DNA from: Saccoglossus kowalevskii
Taxonomy: Eukaryota > Hemichordata > Enteropneusta > Harrimaniidae
NCBI RefSeq assembly: GCF_000003605.2
Contig: NW_003107095.1
Span: forward strand, 97,577 to 147,699
Direction: 5' to 3'
Length of the DNA: 50,123 nucleotides
How positions within the stretch are numbered: the first letter of the stretch is position 1; each line of letters begins with the position of its first letter. This document shows positions 46,275 to 50,123 of this stretch, piece by piece. The position numbers were made by a program, and so were the translations under genes. Under the pieces are notes generated by a model that was not told the DNA's origin, made no database searches, and worked only from the letters and a program-made list of their open reading frames with translations.

Positions 46275-47004
46275 ATCCTGAGTGTTATTGTTGGATAAAC
46301 TAGGAGGTATATTACCCCTACTACCAATGAGTCTCACGATCGTGGAACAAATTCATTTGAATGAAATGACTTGCAACTTAAATGGGGTGCATACATTACA
46401 CAAATGACCAGCAGCGGTATGCAGCATATCTGTAGATACGTATCATTTATCGAGTCAATTAATATGTCCCATCATGCCATATCAGTGTACATTGAAGACT
46501 ATTGTTGTAAACATTGCACATACTGAATAGTCTGACCAACCATCTGACTATCTGAAATACACTTATAATCACGAAATTACGTTTATATTGTTTTATTTAT
46601 TTCTGTTTGAAACACCGACTCATTCTGACAAAAAGAAGGTTTACAAGAAAACGTGGTAATTGTAATTTGAAAGAATACAATTATGTTACTATTACACTAT
46701 ATTTAACAAATCTCTTCTACACAGGAGTGTTCTGTGACTACATGTATGACCTACGCCCCCAGCGACGGTAAATCACCGTGCATCGAAAGAGGGCGCAATT
46801 GAGGTGGCATCCTCACATCCGTAGAATACTTGTACTCGATAGACCGATTAATATAAATTATATAATAGTATATAATATAATATAATTATTATAAACATTT
46901 TTCCATTGAAGATTTAAGACTTTCTCTGAAAAATCTTACAGAAATAATAATAATTTATATACAAAAAACACAGGCCAAGAGCATTTTAATTTAGTGTTTA
47001 TATT
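46275..47004. other. Flank between TIR elements
   Basis: Unique-looking AT-rich DNA with a TATAATATAATATAATTAT run near 46860-46895. No gene recognised. Confidence 0.5.
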
Positions 47005-47037
47005 CACAGTCCCTCTATGATAGCGCCTGGGACTGTG
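47005..47037. mobile_element. 33-nt palindromic mini-element with CACAGTCCC termini
   Basis: Starts CACAGTCCCTCTATGATAG and ends CCTGGGACTGTG, i.e. the same terminal sequence as the 616 bp element placed head to head. Flanking 7-mers TTATATT (46998-47004) and TTATAGT (47038-47044) differ at one base, consistent with an aged target duplication. Confidence 0.7.
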
Positions 47038-47194
47038 TTATAGTAATATTTTACTAACCCAAGTGCAGTTCGGTTTTCGAAAGCAACAGATGCTACCTTT
47101 CTATTGAAGATAGCAAATTGATAAGTCACTTTACAGTCAGAGTGCACATGTAGAAAACAATCCAAAACGCTTGTACAGTTGTTTCATTCACCGT

Positions 47195-48960
47195 TCCTCA
47201 ACACCGGTGTTGAGGGAGGGTGTTCCATTGAATTCAGAAAAGCGTTTGACCTTGTTTGGAGAGATGCCCTATTTCTAAAATTACAAAATTTAGGTATAAA
47301 TAGTAATTTCTGAGAAATTATCAAGTCAATGTACACAATATAAGGTAAAGTTGGCAGAAGGAATAACTGAGGGGTTTTCAACAACATGCGGAGTTGAACA
47401 GGGCTGCAATCTGTCACCAGCCCAGTTCAAATATTTCTGTATGATTGGCCAGAATTGTTTGGGGAAAACACTGATAAACCTGTTGGCGACATACCACAAA
47501 ACTGAGTCGTCTATGCAGATGACCTTGTATTGTTGTCAGAAACTTAAGTAGGTTACAAAACTGCTTGAACTTGAACAAACTGTCAAATTACTGTAACCAA
47601 TGGAAACTTTTAGTAAACATAAACAAAACAAAAGTAATGGCTTTCAACAGTGGTAACAAATGATAACAAAATCTTAAATTCACACTAGATAAAAAAAAAA
47701 CATAACAGCAGTAACAGAATTTTGCTACTTGGGTATAATGATACACCTAATGGGAAGTTTAAATTAGCACAATCAATGTTAAATAAAAAAAAATTGAAGG
47801 CGTTATTTAATGTCCGACATTCAATACTGAATCATAAAATTACATCAACTTCATTATGCTTGAAACTATTTGACCAGTTAATAACACCAATCATAATGTA
47901 TGGTGCTGAAATTTGGGCTGACGAGATATCAAATGACAACACTATTTTAGAGCAAGTAGGTAGTCAGTTTTACCGCTTCATACTTGGTGTCACGGTAAAC
48001 TGACACCAACTATTTGTGTAAGAGCAGAGTTAGGTAGATTTCCAATTAGAATAAAAACACCTCTAGCAAAAATTCAATATTGGTATAGACTCAGCATGCT
48101 TGCTGACATTAATATGCTAAAATGCGCTTTAAATGAAAACAAGGAAATTAAATCAAAGTGGATAAAACATATTGACAATATTATTGGCCACGAGGAACTG
48201 TGTGAAGCAAAAGAACAACACAATGTAGATAATATTAGCCAGTTATCAAACATCATGAAGGTGAAATTAAGAGACCAATACAAACAGTCTTGGAAGGAGC
48301 AGCTAAAATCGTCCACTAGTAGTAAAGACAAAATTGAAGGCAGTAAACTTAAGACATAAAAACAATTTAAAATAAACTATGAATTTGAAAATTACCTAAA
48401 TGAAATAAAAAACATTAGCTTAATATGTAGAATGTAATCAAAATTCTGCTTTAGTGATCGCATTTTGGAAATTGAACTGGGGGGAAGAAGAAAACTAAAA
48501 CTATCAGCAGCAGAAAGAGTCTGTAAAAATGTGATCAGGGCGATATTGAGGATAAAAAGTATTTTTTTTTTTTTGAGCTGCTCATATTTTGAAAATGGAA
48601 GAAAAATCTAACCGAAAACAGCAAAATTACCTCTACTGAAGCACAGTCCCTCCATGATAGAGAGACTGTGACTGAAGAGAACAAAGACGTAAAGTTCTTT
48701 CACTATATCTAAAAAATACCACACACAAAGCATCACCTGTGTTAACCATTGGGTAAGAAGAACCTTTACTTTGATGTATTTACTGTATTTTTATTACTTT
48801 TTGATTTATTTGTAGTTATTAGACCTTTTAAATTTGTAGTTATTTTTAGTTGTATTTCTTTTATTTTATTTTACACTATTTTTACCTTACTGTATCCTTA
48901 CTCGCTACCACGAACCACATACTGTTACATGTACTAGTAATGCACTAATAAACCACGGTT
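47195..48960 (+). pseudogene. Decayed non-LTR retrotransposon (LINE) reverse transcriptase, 5'-truncated
   Basis: Remnant of an RNA-templated DNA polymerase that copied the element into the genome. Visible RT blocks in order: A, KAFDLVWRDAL with the catalytic Asp at 47248-47250; B, GVEQGCNLSP (47390-47419); C, VYADDLVLLSE (47509-47541). Then a thumb region open from 47722 to 48003, including YGAEIW, and a further open stretch 48096-48359 rich in Lys/Glu. Near 48515-48585 a C-x2-C...HF...C pattern remains, broken by a frameshift and a T run. Several stops (for example after 47310 and at 48001) and frameshifts make it non-functional. The 5' half (endonuclease and finger region) is absent, typical of 5' truncation. 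An AATAAA lies near 48946. A 29-nt palindrome interrupts the 3' end. Clade not resolved (Jockey/CR1-like group possible). Confidence 0.85.
48642..48670. mobile_element. 29-nt palindromic mini-element inserted in LINE
   Basis: Starts CACAGTCCCTCCATGATAG and ends GAGAGACTGTG. Exact 7 bp direct repeats ACTGAAG flank it (48635-48641 and 48671-48677). It sits in the 3' part of a decayed LINE frame; removing it with one duplicate gives an uninterrupted reading ITSTEENKDVKFFHYI. Confidence 0.82.
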
Positions 48961-49948
48961 ACTGACAAATTACCGTGAATACACATAACAATGTGAATAT
49001 TGGGATGATCATTAAATCTTTGTGGGGGCGACGGCAGAATGCACCATGATAAGCACAAAACTAATGTGAAAGAAAATTGCCAGATCTTTATACCGGAAGT
49101 CGGTCACTGTGGTTGTTCAAACTAAAAATAATTTGGACAGAAAATATGCTGGGAAAAAATTACAGCAAATTCATGGAAACAAAAAATTTGCACAAAACAG
49201 CCATCGTCCTGCCAGAGATGCTTATGGTACATCCCTTAGTGATTTGTTTTCAAACGTGGCTGCAGAGTTGTTATCACTTGAAAGCATGACTTTTTCCCGC
49301 CACCGTCACGCGCATGCGTGTTACGTCCGATAGCCTTCCTTCACAATCAGGCATCCATTTTGTGGCGTTACTTCTCGAAAAAGTGAACTGTCTAGGCAGG
49401 TAACTGTACAGAGCCAGTTAATCTCGCAATGGCCCACAACTATATTGTCACGGCACACAAGCCGACCGCAGTGAATGCTTGCGTCACTGGTAAGTGTAAA
49501 TTTTAAATGAAAGCTTAGAATTCGTGATGTTAACCTTTGTAAACATTGGGGCTGAATGGCCACTGATATTTGTTGCGTGCAGACTAGACATTCTCGTTTA
49601 CGAATTCACGTGTAATGAATACACGATGGATTGCCACGGGTTGACATCCATCATATAATGGACAATCAAGTTACTGGCGTTCGTCGTGGCGCTGTTTTCA
49701 TGTATTTTATGGGTCATGTTTTTTCTTACGTCATCAGTGGTCGAAATAGTGTCTGGTTCAGTGATTGGGTATCATTACAGGTTTGAATTAAAGTCCATCG
49801 TTTCGTGATTTACTGCCGGTGCAAACGTGATTCGTACGAGTAACTTCCCTTAGTCCTTAACAATCTAACAATAACCCCATCAACTTCTCCCCCGGATGGT
49901 TGAAGTGACTGTAAACAAGATAGTATGGGTAATTTACAACTTCTTTCG
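48961..49948. other. Distal flank with NRF1-like motif
   Basis: Contains ACGCGCATGCGTG (49308-49320) and a less AT-rich stretch 49080-49640. The plus frame 49109-49333 looks weakly coding-like (HRPARDAYGTSLSDLF) but has no recognised domain and starts with a doubtful codon. It could be a promoter or first exon of a neighbouring gene, or a liprin 5'UTR exon. Confidence 0.3.
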
Positions 49949-50123
49949 TACTGTAAAATGGTTAATTATTCACTGGGTTTTAATTTGGCTTATTTCGCTG
50001 ACTGGAAAATGCGCTAAATTAAAACCCAGTGAATATGTAAAATTTACATAAAACACATTATCTAAATGATAAAACCGTGAATTTAAAACCCACTGAATAT
50101 GCCTGAAATGGTAAATCAGTGAA
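49949..50123. mobile_element. Palindromic TA-type MITE family B, cut by window end
   Basis: Starts TACTGTAAAATGGTTAATTA and is the reverse complement of the copy at 30.5 kb over its visible length (GCTGACTGGAAAATG, CATTATCTAAATGATAAAAC, CCTGAAATGGTAAATCAGTG). The other terminus lies beyond the window. Confidence 0.82.

Noticed and set aside
47722-48359. Two separate hypothetical protein genes
   Set aside because: Both continue the RT/thumb reading of the same decayed LINE, separated by stops and frameshifts.

Overview
The window is AT-rich metazoan nuclear DNA, best explained as the 5' end of one gene plus its flank. The only confidently recognised coding sequence is an 80-residue exon on the minus strand (40064-40303). 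It matches the start of liprin-alpha (PPFIA family) and ends in a clean phase-0 splice donor. The gene runs toward lower coordinates and I found no later liprin exon, so about 1-40063 is probably a very large first coding intron and 40304-50123 is 5'UTR/promoter and upstream flank. The exon resembles liprins of many bilaterians. The repeat content (pearl/Helentron-like elements, TTAA and TA MITEs, many minisatellites, abundant tacatgta words) suggests a marine invertebrate such as a hemichordate, brachiopod or mollusc. I cannot fix the phylum.

Layout. 1-9060: low-complexity AT-rich intron with a possible tRNA-derived SINE (3.2-3.4 kb), a possible conserved element (5.56-5.74 kb) and a palindromic MITE (5.8 kb). 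9.06-18.4 kb: two TTAA MITEs and three minisatellites (22, 25 and 30 bp units). 18.85-19.78 kb and 29.55-30.28 kb: two copies of a Helentron/pearl-like element with internal tandem repeats and a 3' hairpin; the 424-base N gap lies inside the first. 22.2-25.9 kb: 41 bp and 34 bp minisatellites. 26.9-38.6 kb: more MITEs and intron sequence. 39.8-40.8 kb: promoter-like DNA around the liprin exon. 41.3-44.2 kb: a 31 bp satellite with higher-order structure, ending in a perfect 31 bp inverted repeat. 45.0-49.0 kb: a nest of TIR elements and a decayed LINE. 49.95 kb to the end: a truncated MITE.

The most unusual signal is in 44.99-48.68 kb. A 616 bp element has 16 bp perfect TIRs (CACAGTCCCTCTATCA) and a perfect 7 bp target duplication. 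Two separate palindromes of only 29 and 33 bp carry the same termini. The 29-mer has a perfect 7 bp duplication and interrupts a LINE reading frame that reads through once it is removed. A third, unrelated 34-nt palindrome with a perfect 7 bp duplication lies inside the 616 bp element. These look like transposons reduced to little more than two back-to-back terminal repeats. No bacterial operon, CRISPR array, rRNA or confident tRNA gene was seen.
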